This document shows, one piece after another, positions 18,237 to 26,208 of a DNA stretch of 64,000 bases. Source of the stretch: Stenotrophomonas maltophilia (GTDB lineage Bacteria; Pseudomonadota; Gammaproteobacteria; Xanthomonadales; Xanthomonadaceae); NCBI RefSeq assembly GCF_004684085.1, contig NZ_SRHZ01000024.1:327045-391044 (forward strand). Direction: 5' to 3'. The position numbers and the translations under genes are program-made. The notes below the pieces were generated by a model that did no database searches, had not been told where the DNA came from, and was given only the letters and a program-made list of their open reading frames with translations. The first letter of the stretch is position 1. Each line of letters opens with the position of its first letter.

Positions 18237-18449
18237 TCAGACCTGACCCGGCGGCAGCAGCGGCGGCTGCACGCCGGCCGCGCGCAGTTCGCTGGCGACG
18301 ATGTCCTGGAAGCTCAGCGTGGGGTTCAGCTCGCACAGCATGCCGACCCGGATCCAGAAGTTGGCCTGGGCGTTGATCGAGCGGCTGGAGACGGTGCAGG
18401 CACGGCGCAGCTGGTCGTGCAGGGTGTCATCGATGTTGACGATGCCCAT
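18237..18449 (-). CDS. ParD-like antitoxin-type protein
   Basis: Protein of 70 residues (MGIVNIDDTLHDQLRRACTV) whose N-terminal strand and following helix resemble ribbon-helix-helix ParD-type DNA binders. The body SRSINAQANFWIRVGMLCE matches the ParD_like family often found before map genes. No RelE/ParE toxin follows; instead map starts 4 bases downstream. Three TCGTATAT half-sites lie 21 to 48 bases upstream of its start, consistent with autoregulation. Calling it an antitoxin is by resemblance only. Confidence 0.75.
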   Translation of the reverse strand: MGIVNIDDTLHDQLRRACTVSSRSINAQANFWIRVGMLCELNPTLSFQDIVASELRAAGVQPPLLPPGQV

Positions 18450-18469
18450 GGGTGGTCCTGGATGAGCTT

Positions 18470-18497
18470 ATATACGAATCGTATATGTTTCGTATAT
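18470..18497. promoter_or_regulatory. Operator/promoter region of the ParD-like/map operon
   Basis: A palindrome ATATACGA-A-TCGTATAT (18470-18486) is followed by another TCGTATAT (18490-18497), 11 bases after the preceding half-site, about one helical turn. On the minus strand this AT-rich block also offers -10-like TATAAG/TACGAT with an upstream TTGAGT 17 bases from TACGAT. Spacing and composition fit a ribbon-helix-helix operator. Confidence 0.75.
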
Positions 18498-18517
18498 TCC
18501 ACTCAAGGCCGCGTGGT

Positions 18518-18877
18518 TCAGCTGGCGTCGGTGGCGAAGCGCAGGCGGTTGCCGTCCGGGTCGCGCAGCAGCATTTCGCGGCTGCCCCATTCGGTGTCAT
18601 GCGGGGGCTGCTCGATCGGCACGTTGGCCGCGCTGAAGGCGCGGTGCAGGCTGTCAACATCGTCGACGATGAAGTACACCGCGCCGCCCACCTCGCAGTC
18701 GCCGCTGTGTTCGGTGAGAAAGATCGTCTGGCCGTCGCGGGTGAGCTGGACGAACAGCGGGAAGCCGGGTTCGAAGCGGTGTTCCCAGTCGACCACGAAA
18801 CCCAGCCCCTGCACGTAGAACGGCAGCGTGGTGTCGGCGTGGCGCATGCGCAGTTGCGGGATGACGGTCTGGGCCAT
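18518..18877 (-). CDS. VOC (glyoxalase/bleomycin-resistance fold) family protein
   Basis: Protein of 119 residues with two beta-alpha-beta-beta-beta units. Features are TTLPFYVQGLGFVVDWEHRF, the central GGAVYFIVDDVDSLHRAF and the C-terminal REMLLRDPDGNRLRFA, the typical VOC ending with a metal-ligand-type residue. The start MAQTVIPQLRMR at 18877 is used because upstream codons run into the GTAG hairpin repeat. Small VOC proteins of this type bind drugs or isomerise small molecules; no substrate can be named. It ends just before the ParD-like operator region. Confidence 0.82.
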   Translation of the reverse strand: MAQTVIPQLRMRHADTTLPFYVQGLGFVVDWEHRFEPGFPLFVQLTRDGQTIFLTEHSGDCEVGGAVYFIVDDVDSLHRAFSAANVPIEQPPHDTEWGSREMLLRDPDGNRLRFATDAS

Positions 18878-18906
18878 GGCGAGGGCTCCTGGGGTAGGAG
18901 CCCAGT

Positions 18907-18979
18907 GTAGTGCCGGCCGCTGGCCGGCATCCTCGTGAGCCTGGGAACGATGAGGTTGCCGGCCAGCGGCCGGCACTAC
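18907..18979. repeat. Pair of GTAG (SMAG-type) hairpins in inverted orientation
   Basis: Left unit GTAGTGCCGGCCGCTGGCCGGCA is at 18907-18929. Its exact reverse complement is at 18957-18979, separated by 27 bases. Each unit is itself a hairpin (TGCCGGCC/GGCCGGCA) headed by GTAG. It lies between the arginase-like gene end and the VOC gene start. Confidence 0.92.
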
Positions 18980-18987
18980 CGAGGTGG

Positions 18988-19872
18988 TCAGCAGGCCGTT
19001 GGCACCGCGGCCATCGCGGCCAGCAGTTCGCGGTTCACCTGCTGGTGCCGCGCCTGCCAGACCGGCAGATCCTCGGCGCTGACGTCAGGCTGGCCATCCA
19101 GCGACGACAGCCAGCGCTTGAAACGGCTCTGGTAGTGGGCCAGCGACACTTCGCCGGTGATGTCACTGCCAACCAGGCCGCCGGCGCGCAGTGCTTCGAT
19201 CACCACCAGCGCGTCTTCCAGCTGGAAATGGCCCTGGTCCCAGTTGCTGCGGGCGACGTCTTCGGCGAACACATCCTTGTCGATCGACAGATAGGTCGGC
19301 TGCGGCGACTTGGCCTGCTCGGCGGCGAACGCGGCGACCAGTGCCTCCGGGTGCTCGAACCGCCGGAACGCACGGCCCATGCCGAGGCGATGGCCCCAGC
19401 CCACGTCCACATCCATGCACCAGTAGGTCAGGCGCCCGCCCATCAGCGGCCGCCAGTGGTTTTCCCAGGCATGGCCGAGGCCGATGTCGCTGGAGGTGAT
19501 GCCGAGCACGTGGATGTGCGAGACCTGCGGCAGCTTGCTGGCGGCGTTCACCCACGAACCGCAATGCATGCCGAACGGGAAACGCATGTTGTCCGGATGG
19601 TTGTCCAGCACCACCAGCTGGAACGGGGCCTGGCCACGCATGCGCTGCAGCAGCGGCAGGCTGAGATGATGGAAGTCGCCACTGCCCAGCATGACCGTAC
19701 CGAGCTGGGTGGGCAGTGGTGCCAGCACTTCAGCCGCGAAACGGTTCAGGGTGGCATTGCTGCAGGCGAAGCGCAGTGGATCGTGCCACTGCGGCAGGGC
19801 CAGGGTCTGCGCCTGTGGCAGCGGCAGCACGCCACCGTCCAGGTCCAGGATCAGCGGGGAACGCAACGGCAT
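18988..19872 (-). CDS. Arginase/ureohydrolase-fold protein (UPF0489-like)
   Basis: Protein of 294 residues. Degenerate arginase metal-site motifs appear in the right order: GSGDFHHLS (compare GGDHS), VVLDNHPDNM (compare DAHxD), YLSIDKDVFAED (compare SxDxDxxDP) and a late GSDITGEVS with the usual Glu. It is therefore probably a metal-dependent C-N hydrolase relative, although replaced residues leave arginase activity unproven. It is the last gene of a minus-strand block, starting 3 bases after the GNAT gene. Substrate unknown. Confidence 0.75.
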   Translation of the reverse strand: MPLRSPLILDLDGGVLPLPQAQTLALPQWHDPLRFACSNATLNRFAAEVLAPLPTQLGTVMLGSGDFHHLSLPLLQRMRGQAPFQLVVLDNHPDNMRFPFGMHCGSWVNAASKLPQVSHIHVLGITSSDIGLGHAWENHWRPLMGGRLTYWCMDVDVGWGHRLGMGRAFRRFEHPEALVAAFAAEQAKSPQPTYLSIDKDVFAEDVARSNWDQGHFQLEDALVVIEALRAGGLVGSDITGEVSLAHYQSRFKRWLSSLDGQPDVSAEDLPVWQARHQQVNRELLAAMAAVPTAC

Positions 19873-19875
19873 CGT

Positions 19876-20946
19876 TCAACCGCCTCCATCAGGTTCGCCC
19901 TGCAGGTACGGCGCCAGCCTGCGCAGGGCGGCGCGCAGCAGCGGGGAGCGGGCGTGGATCGCATGCCGGGTGGAGGTGAAGCGGGCGCCCAGCTCGGCCT
20001 TGATCCGCGAATCGGTCCAGCCGGCCACGTAGTGGCTGAGGCCGTGCTGCAGCGCGTATTCGAGGTTGTGCATCCAGCTCACCGCGTACAGGTTGTGCTC
20101 GCGTGATTGCGGATAGGCCAGGCCGATGTATTTGTCCACCAGCTTTCCGGCGTGGATGTAGCACAGGTTCCAGCCGATCAGCTGGCCCTGGTGGCGGTAC
20201 AGGAACATCCGTCCCTGGCCCTGGCTGTCGGCCAGAAGATGCTGGAAGTAGGGCAGGTCGAGCTGGTCGAAATGCACTGCGCTCTGCGCGTACACGCCCA
20301 GGTACAGCGCGTACAGTTCGGCCTGCAGCTGCGGATCAGCCAGGGCCGGATCACCGGTGGCGATGCAGTCGATCTGCAGCTCATCACGCGAGCGCAGCTT
20401 GCGCCGGATGTTCTTGCGGCGCGAGGACGACAGGCGGCCGAGATAGCCATCGAGCGAATCGAAATCGATCGCCACCCAGGCCAGTGGCATGCCTTCCAGT
20501 TCGATGAAACCGCGTGCCAGCAGCGCCTGCAGGAAGGCGTTGCTGTGCGCATTGGCCGCGTCGTCCAACAGCGGTGAATCGATCGCCAGGTCCTTGACCA
20601 CCAGCAGCCGGGTATCGCCGATCGCGTGACGCGTCACGTCCTCGGCCAGCGCCTCTGGCGCGACGTGTGCCGGCAGCGGGGCGTACTCGGTGCTGGTGGC
20701 ACCGACGAAGCGGGTCTGCCAGGTGACCCACGGCCGCCACAGGCGCGACAGCGGCAGGCCGAGCAGCTTGCCGCGCAGTTCGTCGTCCATCGTGGTGGTC
20801 AGGTCCAGCGGTGCACGGAAGGTCGGCAGGCCGCTGGGAAGCCGGCCTGCCTCGAATCCGAGCGGCGGGTGGGCCAGGAAGCCCTCCAGCAGCGCGGCCG
20901 GTTCCAGCGAAGTGCTGGATGCGCGTGACGTCATTTCCATCGGCAC
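19876..20946 (-). CDS. GNAT/FemAB-like N-acyltransferase
   Basis: Protein of 356 residues. The C-terminal half contains an acyltransferase fold with DGYLGRLSSSRRKNIRRKLR, typical of FemAB/GNAT enzymes acting on amines or peptidoglycan-like acceptors, then MFLYRHQGQLIGWNLCYIH and DKYIGLAYPQSREHNLYAVSW. The N-terminal 100 residues are unassigned. The start is GTG at 20946 or ATG at 20940; neither has a clear ribosome-binding site. It is 22 bases from the aminotransferase end and 3 from the arginase-like start, so translationally linked to both. Confidence 0.7.
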   Translation of the reverse strand: MPMEMTSRASSTSLEPAALLEGFLAHPPLGFEAGRLPSGLPTFRAPLDLTTTMDDELRGKLLGLPLSRLWRPWVTWQTRFVGATSTEYAPLPAHVAPEALAEDVTRHAIGDTRLLVVKDLAIDSPLLDDAANAHSNAFLQALLARGFIELEGMPLAWVAIDFDSLDGYLGRLSSSRRKNIRRKLRSRDELQIDCIATGDPALADPQLQAELYALYLGVYAQSAVHFDQLDLPYFQHLLADSQGQGRMFLYRHQGQLIGWNLCYIHAGKLVDKYIGLAYPQSREHNLYAVSWMHNLEYALQHGLSHYVAGWTDSRIKAELGARFTSTRHAIHARSPLLRAALRRLAPYLQGEPDGGG

Positions 20947-20968
20947 GGGAACCGGCAGCGCATCGACG

Positions 20969-22369
20969 TCAGCCCTTGGCCTTGGTCAGCGCCTGGTCGA
21001 GCAGGATGATCGCCAGGTCGATCTCTTCGTAGCTGATGTCCAGCGACGGGGCGAAGGTGATCACGTTCTTGTACCAGCCACCCACGTCCAGCACGAGGCC
21101 CATGCGCTTGCCGTCGTGCAGCAGGTCACCGGCCAGGCCGATGTCGACCATGCGGTCCAGCAGTTCCTTGTTCGGGGTGTAGCCGTCGGTCTGGCAGATT
21201 TCCGCGCGCAGGGCCAGGCCCAGGCCGTCGACGTCGCCGATTTCCGGATGGCGCTTCTGCAGGCCACGCAGGCCGTCGAGGAAGTACGCGCCCTTTTCCG
21301 GCACGGTGCGCTCGTAATCCATTTCCTTGCCCAGCTTCAGCACTTCCAGGCCCAGGCGGGTGCCCAGCGGGTTGGAGTTGAAGGTGGAATGGGTGGAGCC
21401 CGGCGGGAACACGGTCGGGTTGATCAGTTCTTCGCGCGCCCACAGGCCCGACAGCGGGTTCAGGCCGTTGGTCAGCGCCTTGCCGAACACCAGCACGTCC
21501 GGGGTCACGCCGAAGTGCTCGATGGCCCACAGCTTGCCGGTGCGCCAGAAGCCCATCTGGATTTCATCGACGACCATCAGGATGCCGTACTTGTCCAGCA
21601 CGCGCTTGAGGCCGGTGAAGAAGTTGCGCGGCGGGATGACGTAGCCACCGGTGCCCTGGATCGGCTCGACGTAGAACGCGGCGTACTCGGCCTGGCCGAC
21701 CTTGGGATCCCACACGCCGTTGTATTCGCTTTCGAACAGGCGCTCGAACTGCCACACGCAGTGGTCGGAATACTCTTCCGGGGTCATGCCCTTCGGACGA
21801 CGGAACGGGTACGGGAACGGAATGAACATCGCACGCTCGCCGAAGTGACCGTAGCGGCGGCGGTAGCGGTAGCTGGAGGTGATCGACGACGCGCCCAGGG
21901 TGCGGCCGTGGTAGCCGCCCTCGAAGGCGAACATCAGGCTCTTGCCGCCGCGCGCGTTGCGCACGATCTTCAGCGAGTCTTCAATGGCCTGCGCACCGCC
22001 AACGTTGAAGTGCACGCGGCCGTCGAGGCCGAACTTCTCGTGCATGTCCACCGCAATGGTCTTGGCCAGCTGCACGCGGGTCGGGTGCAGGTACTGGCTG
22101 GCGACCTGCGGCAGCGTGTCGATCTGGTCCTTCAGTGCGTCGTTCAGGCGCTTGTTGCTGTAGCCGAAGTTGCAGGCCGAGTACCACATCTGCAGGTCGA
22201 GGTAGGGCACGCCCGCACCGTCGAACATGTAGCTGCCTTCGCCGCGCTGGAAGATCTTCGGCGGGTCGACGTAGTGGACGGTGTCGCCGAAGGAGCTGTA
22301 GCGGGCTTCGTCGGCCAGCAGCTGCGCATCGGAGGCAGCGGCGTCGGCGTTCTTGTCAAATATGTTCAT
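20969..22369 (-). CDS. PLP-dependent class III aminotransferase
   Basis: Protein of 466 residues. Fold-type I class III features are present: GGAQAIEDSLKIVRNA, AFEGGYHGRTLGA, EPIQGTGGY, then the cofactor-binding MVVDEIQMGFWRTG and catalytic lysine K297 in LVFGKALTNGLNPLSG. It transfers an omega- or alpha-amino group, as acetylornithine, ornithine, GABA or diaminobutyrate aminotransferases do, but it is not recognisably any one of them. The genomic company (HAD phosphatase, GNAT, arginase-like) suggests a specialised amine pathway rather than arginine biosynthesis. Confidence 0.88.
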   Translation of the reverse strand: MNIFDKNADAAASDAQLLADEARYSSFGDTVHYVDPPKIFQRGEGSYMFDGAGVPYLDLQMWYSACNFGYSNKRLNDALKDQIDTLPQVASQYLHPTRVQLAKTIAVDMHEKFGLDGRVHFNVGGAQAIEDSLKIVRNARGGKSLMFAFEGGYHGRTLGASSITSSYRYRRRYGHFGERAMFIPFPYPFRRPKGMTPEEYSDHCVWQFERLFESEYNGVWDPKVGQAEYAAFYVEPIQGTGGYVIPPRNFFTGLKRVLDKYGILMVVDEIQMGFWRTGKLWAIEHFGVTPDVLVFGKALTNGLNPLSGLWAREELINPTVFPPGSTHSTFNSNPLGTRLGLEVLKLGKEMDYERTVPEKGAYFLDGLRGLQKRHPEIGDVDGLGLALRAEICQTDGYTPNKELLDRMVDIGLAGDLLHDGKRMGLVLDVGGWYKNVITFAPSLDISYEEIDLAIILLDQALTKAKG

Positions 22370-22431
22370 GCAGTTCGGTTCCGTGAAGGACGTTCGAAAG
22401 GGGCAACAGGGGCGTGCCTGGAAGGGAGTGC

Positions 22432-23148
22432 TCAGGCGGTGGCCAGCAGCAGGGGCAGTACGGCGGGCTGCGGGCTGGCGTCGAAATGACGTGGATGCAG
22501 CAGGCTGCCATCGAGCAAGCGCGGCAGCAGTGCGATTGCATCGTGGAAGGTACCGATGGCGGCATGCTCGATGCCGGCATGGGTGCAGTGGGTGATCAGG
22601 CGGCGCTTGGCGAACACGAAGTCGGCGTCTTCAGAGACGCAGAAGTCCGAGCTGCCATCGCCGATCATCAGCACGCGCGGTGCTTCGTTGGCGCGCGCCT
22701 GCGCGGCGCAGGTGCACTTGCAGGTGCCACTGCGGCAACCTTCGGCCTGGTAGGGCGATTCCAGTTCCCAGTGGTCATCGCACCAGCGCAGGTGGTTGGC
22801 CACCACCGGCAGTCGCGACAGGCCGTGGTTGGCGAGGATGCGGTGGATCGCATAGTCCAGGCCATCACTGACGATGCGCAGCGGCACGCCCAGTTGTTCG
22901 GCGCGGCTGACAAAGGCGGCGAAGCCCGGATCGATCTGTACCTGGTCCAGGTGCGCGTCGAGCGTGGCCGGGTCCAGCTTCAGCAGCCTGACCTGGCCCT
23001 GCATGCATTCACGCGAGCCGATCCGGCCGGCTTTCCACTGATCTTCCAGGTCTTGCCATCCCGGCTGGCCGTACTTCTCCAGCAGCGAGTCGATGACATC
23101 TTCGAGGCTGATGGTGCCGTCGAAGTCACACAGGATGCTCCAGTGCAT
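22432..23148 (-). CDS. HAD-IB family phosphatase (MtnX/PHOSPHO1-like)
   Basis: Protein of 238 residues. HAD motif I is CDFDGTISLEDV (nucleophile and acid aspartates), motif II VSDGL, and motif IV MIGDGSSDFCVSEDAD. Between II and IV is a cysteine-rich insertion (EGCRSGTCKCTC), elaborating the C-x-x-C-K element of the MtnX/PHOSPHO1 group and possibly metal-binding. Family members remove phosphate from small metabolites such as phosphoserine-, phosphocholine- or methionine-salvage-type compounds. It is first in the aminotransferase-GNAT-arginase-like sub-operon. Confidence 0.82.
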   Translation of the reverse strand: MHWSILCDFDGTISLEDVIDSLLEKYGQPGWQDLEDQWKAGRIGSRECMQGQVRLLKLDPATLDAHLDQVQIDPGFAAFVSRAEQLGVPLRIVSDGLDYAIHRILANHGLSRLPVVANHLRWCDDHWELESPYQAEGCRSGTCKCTCAAQARANEAPRVLMIGDGSSDFCVSEDADFVFAKRRLITHCTHAGIEHAAIGTFHDAIALLPRLLDGSLLHPRHFDASPQPAVLPLLLATA

Positions 23149-23292
23149 GGGCAGGTCCGTCGATGAAAGAAACGTCCGGCACGATGCCGGGGCAGGCTCA
23201 ATGTAGGCAGGCAGCCTTTCTCGTTCCTTTCCTGTTGAAAGCCTTCACGCCACGGCGGGGAAAGCGTTCAGAAAAGTGCAGGAATGAATGCC

Positions 23293-23319
23293 GGAAACGC
23301 ACTCGGTCCCTGCGTTTCC
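23293..23319 (-). terminator. Terminator-like hairpin after the DegT-like gene
   Basis: A perfect 9-bp stem GGAAACGCA/TGCGTTTCC with a 9-base loop, immediately after the stop codon of the DegT-like gene on the minus strand. It lacks a T run, so it may be only a partial terminator or RNA-stabilising hairpin between the two halves of the block. Confidence 0.5.
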
Positions 23320-23322
23320 AGG

Positions 23323-24525
23323 TCAGGCCCGGGCCAGCACCTGCAGGATTTCGGCGGTATCTTCGCGGGTCTGCCAGGCGCTGTTGCCAAGGGTCAGCAT
23401 GCGTGCAGCGAAGTCTCGTGCGTTGGGCATGTCGTCCTGCGGCACGATGCCACGCAGGTAGGCATAGTCGGGCAGGGCATGGATGAACATGCGGCTGACC
23501 CCGAGCCCGCGCGGCCACAGATGTTCCAGCGCGGCGTCGCGTGCCTGCTGGCTGGGAAGCAGCAGCATCAGCATCGGCCAGGTGCCGCCGCTACCGGCAA
23601 GGCCGTCCACCACGTCCACCGCCGGCAGCTGCGCCAGCTGTACCCGTAGTTGCAGGGCGCGCAGTCGACCGGCCTGCAGGAACGCAGGCAGGCGTCGCGC
23701 GGCGTGGGCGCCGATGTTCTGCCGCCACTGGCTGACACGGTGCTGCGGGATGTCCAGCGGGAAAATGTCACCGACCGCCTCTTCCAGATCGCCGCGTTGC
23801 AGTGCGCTGCGCAGCGGATTGCCGTATACCAGCGACAGCAGCGAAGGGCGATAGCAGGCGGCGAGGCCGAGCAGTTGCACACTGCGCAGCAGCTCCCAGC
23901 GCAGGCTGGAACGCGTCTGTTCGGCGGCATGCTCGGCCAGCGCCGCACGCAGCTCTTCGTCACGGCTGACCAGCAGCCCACCTTCATGCAGGCTCAGCCC
24001 TTTACCGGCGGCGAGACTGAAGAAACCAATGTCGCCACGCAGGCCGACACTGCTGTTGCCGACCCGCGCACCCAGCGCCTGTGCGGCATCCTCGATCACC
24101 CAGGCGCCAGCGCCGCGTGCCACTTCGTTGACCTGTTCCACTTCGGCAATGCGCCCGCCAAGGTGGGTCGGCAGGATCGCAAGCGTGCGCGCATCGGTGA
24201 GCCGCTTGAGCTGGCCGGGGTCGAAGTCGAAATGACCGCGCCGGGTGTCGCACAGCTGCACGCGCAGGCCCAGACTGTGCACCGCGATCGGTACCAGCGG
24301 GCAGGTATAGGCCGGCATGATCACGGTATCGCGCCGGGGCGCGCGTCTGCGCAGCGTGCGCAGCGCGATCAGCAGCGCGTGGGTGCCGGAACAGGTCAGC
24401 TGCAGCGGTGGTGTGCCGAGCTGGTTGGCCAGGATTTCGCGCAGGTCGCCACCACCGGGCAGGAAGTCGCTGGCCTGCATCGGCAGGCCAGCGGTAGGCG
24501 GCAGTTCGCGCGCGAACAGGCTCAT
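23323..24525 (-). CDS. DegT/DnrJ/EryC1/StrS-like PLP-dependent enzyme
   Basis: Protein of 400 residues. The start MSLFARELPPTAGL at 24525 follows the upstream stop by 10 bases; an open extension upstream overlaps the transporter gene and is not used. It has the sugar-aminotransferase-type pattern LTCSGTHALLIALRTLRR, VIMPAYTCPLVPIAV, WVIEDAAQALGA and the Schiff-base lysine K175 in GFFSLAAGKGLSLHEGG. ArnB-like enzymes of this superfamily make amino sugars or act on amino-group donors in lipid and antibiotic pathways. It is translationally coupled to two small SMR-type transporters. Confidence 0.82.
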   Translation of the reverse strand: MSLFARELPPTAGLPMQASDFLPGGGDLREILANQLGTPPLQLTCSGTHALLIALRTLRRRAPRRDTVIMPAYTCPLVPIAVHSLGLRVQLCDTRRGHFDFDPGQLKRLTDARTLAILPTHLGGRIAEVEQVNEVARGAGAWVIEDAAQALGARVGNSSVGLRGDIGFFSLAAGKGLSLHEGGLLVSRDEELRAALAEHAAEQTRSSLRWELLRSVQLLGLAACYRPSLLSLVYGNPLRSALQRGDLEEAVGDIFPLDIPQHRVSQWRQNIGAHAARRLPAFLQAGRLRALQLRVQLAQLPAVDVVDGLAGSGGTWPMLMLLLPSQQARDAALEHLWPRGLGVSRMFIHALPDYAYLRGIVPQDDMPNARDFAARMLTLGNSAWQTREDTAEILQVLARA

Positions 24526-24535
24526 CGCAATGCGC

Positions 24536-24934
24536 TCACGTCGTGGCTTCGGTGGGGCTGTGCGGGTCATCCGCTTCGGCACGGCCGAGACAGACGATGC
24601 CGGCCACGATCAGTACTGCACCGAGCAGATGATGCAGGGTCAAAGGTTCATTCAACAACCACGCCGACAGCAGCAGCACGCTGATCACTTCCAGGTGCGA
24701 TGCAGCGAAGGCGGGGCCGATCGGCGCGTGGCGCAGCAGGCTCATCCAGGTGAAGAACGCTCCCACGTAGCCGAGGATCGCGCCATACACCCAGGGCTGT
24801 GACAGCACGCGGAGCAGCCAGGCGGTATTGGCTTCGACCGGCAGCGCGGCATCACCAGCGTATTTGAAGCACAGCTGGGCAAGCGTGTCGAAGGCCATCA
24901 GCAGCGGGAAACCGATCACATACAGGCGCCTCAT
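24536..24934 (-). CDS. SMR/EamA-like small membrane transporter (second of pair)
   Basis: Protein of 132 residues with four hydrophobic helices. It begins MRRLYVIGFPLLMAFDTLAQLCFKYAG, like EamA half-transporters of the ArnE/ArnF type. The start at 24934 gives an ATGA overlap with the preceding SMR gene; a longer open extension upstream is unlikely to be coding. It probably pairs with the gene at 24931-25290 as a heterodimer, possibly moving a lipid-linked amino compound across the inner membrane. That role is inferred from the adjacent DegT-like gene, as in arn operons. Confidence 0.75.
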   Translation of the reverse strand: MRRLYVIGFPLLMAFDTLAQLCFKYAGDAALPVEANTAWLLRVLSQPWVYGAILGYVGAFFTWMSLLRHAPIGPAFAASHLEVISVLLLSAWLLNEPLTLHHLLGAVLIVAGIVCLGRAEADDPHSPTEATT

Positions 24935-25290
24935 GAGCCGGCCCCCACCACCGCCACGCCCGCGGTGACCAGCAGCATGCCGGTCACCCGCAGCGGCGTG
25001 AGCTTCTCGCGGAACAGGAAACGACCGGCGATCATCAGCGCGACGATGTTGATCGAGCCGAGCAGCACGCCCTTGGACAGCGGCACCAGTGACAGGAACG
25101 CGATCCATGCAACGAATTCGAGCACATAGCAGGCGATTCCCAACCACAGCCAGGGCCGGCTGAGCATGTGCTTCCAGCGCTGCAGTCCCTCTGCTTCATT
25201 GGGGTCGCTGGCGGCAGCCTTGAACGCAAGTTGGCCGCCGGTGTCGAGCACTACGTTGACCAGCCACAGCAGCGTGGCAAGTGACCCCAT
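24931..25290 (-). CDS. SMR/EamA-like small membrane transporter (first of pair)
   Basis: Protein of 119 residues with four predicted helices: SLATLLWLVNVVLDTGGQLAFK, WLWLGIACYVLEFVAWIAFL, SKGVLLGSINIVALMIAGRF and VTGMLLVTAGVAVVGA. The size and the central Gly/Ser pattern fit the small multidrug-resistance superfamily, ArnE/F branch. The start MGSLATLL at 25290 is chosen because it follows the hydrolase stop by one base. It overlaps its partner at the 3' end. Confidence 0.75.
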   Translation of the reverse strand: MGSLATLLWLVNVVLDTGGQLAFKAAASDPNEAEGLQRWKHMLSRPWLWLGIACYVLEFVAWIAFLSLVPLSKGVLLGSINIVALMIAGRFLFREKLTPLRVTGMLLVTAGVAVVGAGS

Positions 25291-25291
25291 T

Positions 25292-26128
25292 TCAGGCCAC
25301 CGCCTTGAGGATGCCGCTGCGTTCACCGATCTCGCTGAAGAAGCGCGCGCTGCGACGGATCACATCGCGGCGTTCGCGATCAATGGTGATCATGTGGTAG
25401 CTGTCTTCCAGCACCACCAGTTCCTTCGGGCCGCTGACCCGCGACATCACCAGTTCGGCGTTGCCCATGCTGGCCACGTCGTCCTCGCGGGCGTGCATCA
25501 CCAGGCAGGGGGCGGTGACCTGGTGCAGGTGGCGGCGGGTCCAGTTGCTCAGGGCGCGCATCTCGGCCAGGGCGTGCCAGGGGTTGCCCGGCAGGCCGGC
25601 CGCTGCGCTGTCACCCGACAACATGGCAGCGCTGACCTGCGCACGCAGGCGCTCGTCGCGCAGGCCATAAGGCGGCTCTTCCATGAACATGCGGTCGCGG
25701 CCGATGTTGAAGCGCTTGAACCACGGCAACAGGAACGAAAAGCGGGCCACGGCCGGAATGTTCCAGCCGTCGTAGCGGAACGTGGCGCCGTACACGCCCA
25801 CGCCGGAAATCCATTCCGGCCGGCGCGCCGCCAATGCCAGCGACAGCACCGCGCCCATCGACAGGCCACCGACGAACAGCTGGTCGACCTTGCCGCGCAG
25901 GGTTGCAGCTGCATCTTCCACGCCCTGGTACCACTGTTCCCAGGTGGTCGCGAGCAGGTCGTCGACGCTGCCGCAATGGCCGGGCAGCTGCACCCCGTGC
26001 ACGGTGAAACCGGCATTGTTCAGGCCCTTGCCCAGCATGCGCATTTCCGCTGGCGTGCCGGTCAGGCCGTGAACCAGCAGCACGCCTTGCGGGCCACCGG
26101 GAAGGAAGAAGTCGTGCGTTTCGGTCAC
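25292..26128 (-). CDS. Alpha/beta hydrolase (carboxylesterase-like)
   Basis: Protein of 278 residues, GTG start. The alpha/beta hydrolase triad can be read: oxyanion-loop VLLVHGLTGTP, nucleophile serine in GGLSMGAVL, acid in MHAREDDVAS and histidine in LEDSYHMITID. This is the Est30-like carboxylesterase/monoacylglycerol-lipase pattern, active on short acyl esters. It is the first gene of the hydrolase-SMR-SMR-DegT run and ends one base before the SMR start, so it is likely part of the same pathway. Confidence 0.85.
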   Translation of the reverse strand: MTETHDFFLPGGPQGVLLVHGLTGTPAEMRMLGKGLNNAGFTVHGVQLPGHCGSVDDLLATTWEQWYQGVEDAAATLRGKVDQLFVGGLSMGAVLSLALAARRPEWISGVGVYGATFRYDGWNIPAVARFSFLLPWFKRFNIGRDRMFMEEPPYGLRDERLRAQVSAAMLSGDSAAAGLPGNPWHALAEMRALSNWTRRHLHQVTAPCLVMHAREDDVASMGNAELVMSRVSGPKELVVLEDSYHMITIDRERRDVIRRSARFFSEIGERSGILKAVA

Positions 26129-26208
26129 CTGGCGGCTCCGGGGCGGCAGTGGGGATGGTCAGGATCGCAAGCGCGATTTTCACCAGCCTTTCAGCGCCCC
26201 GGACCGGG

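Noticed and set aside
20690..22489. Plus-strand frame of about 600 codons
   Set aside because: Antisense to the class III aminotransferase and GNAT genes, with Val/Gln/His-rich shadow composition and no motifs.
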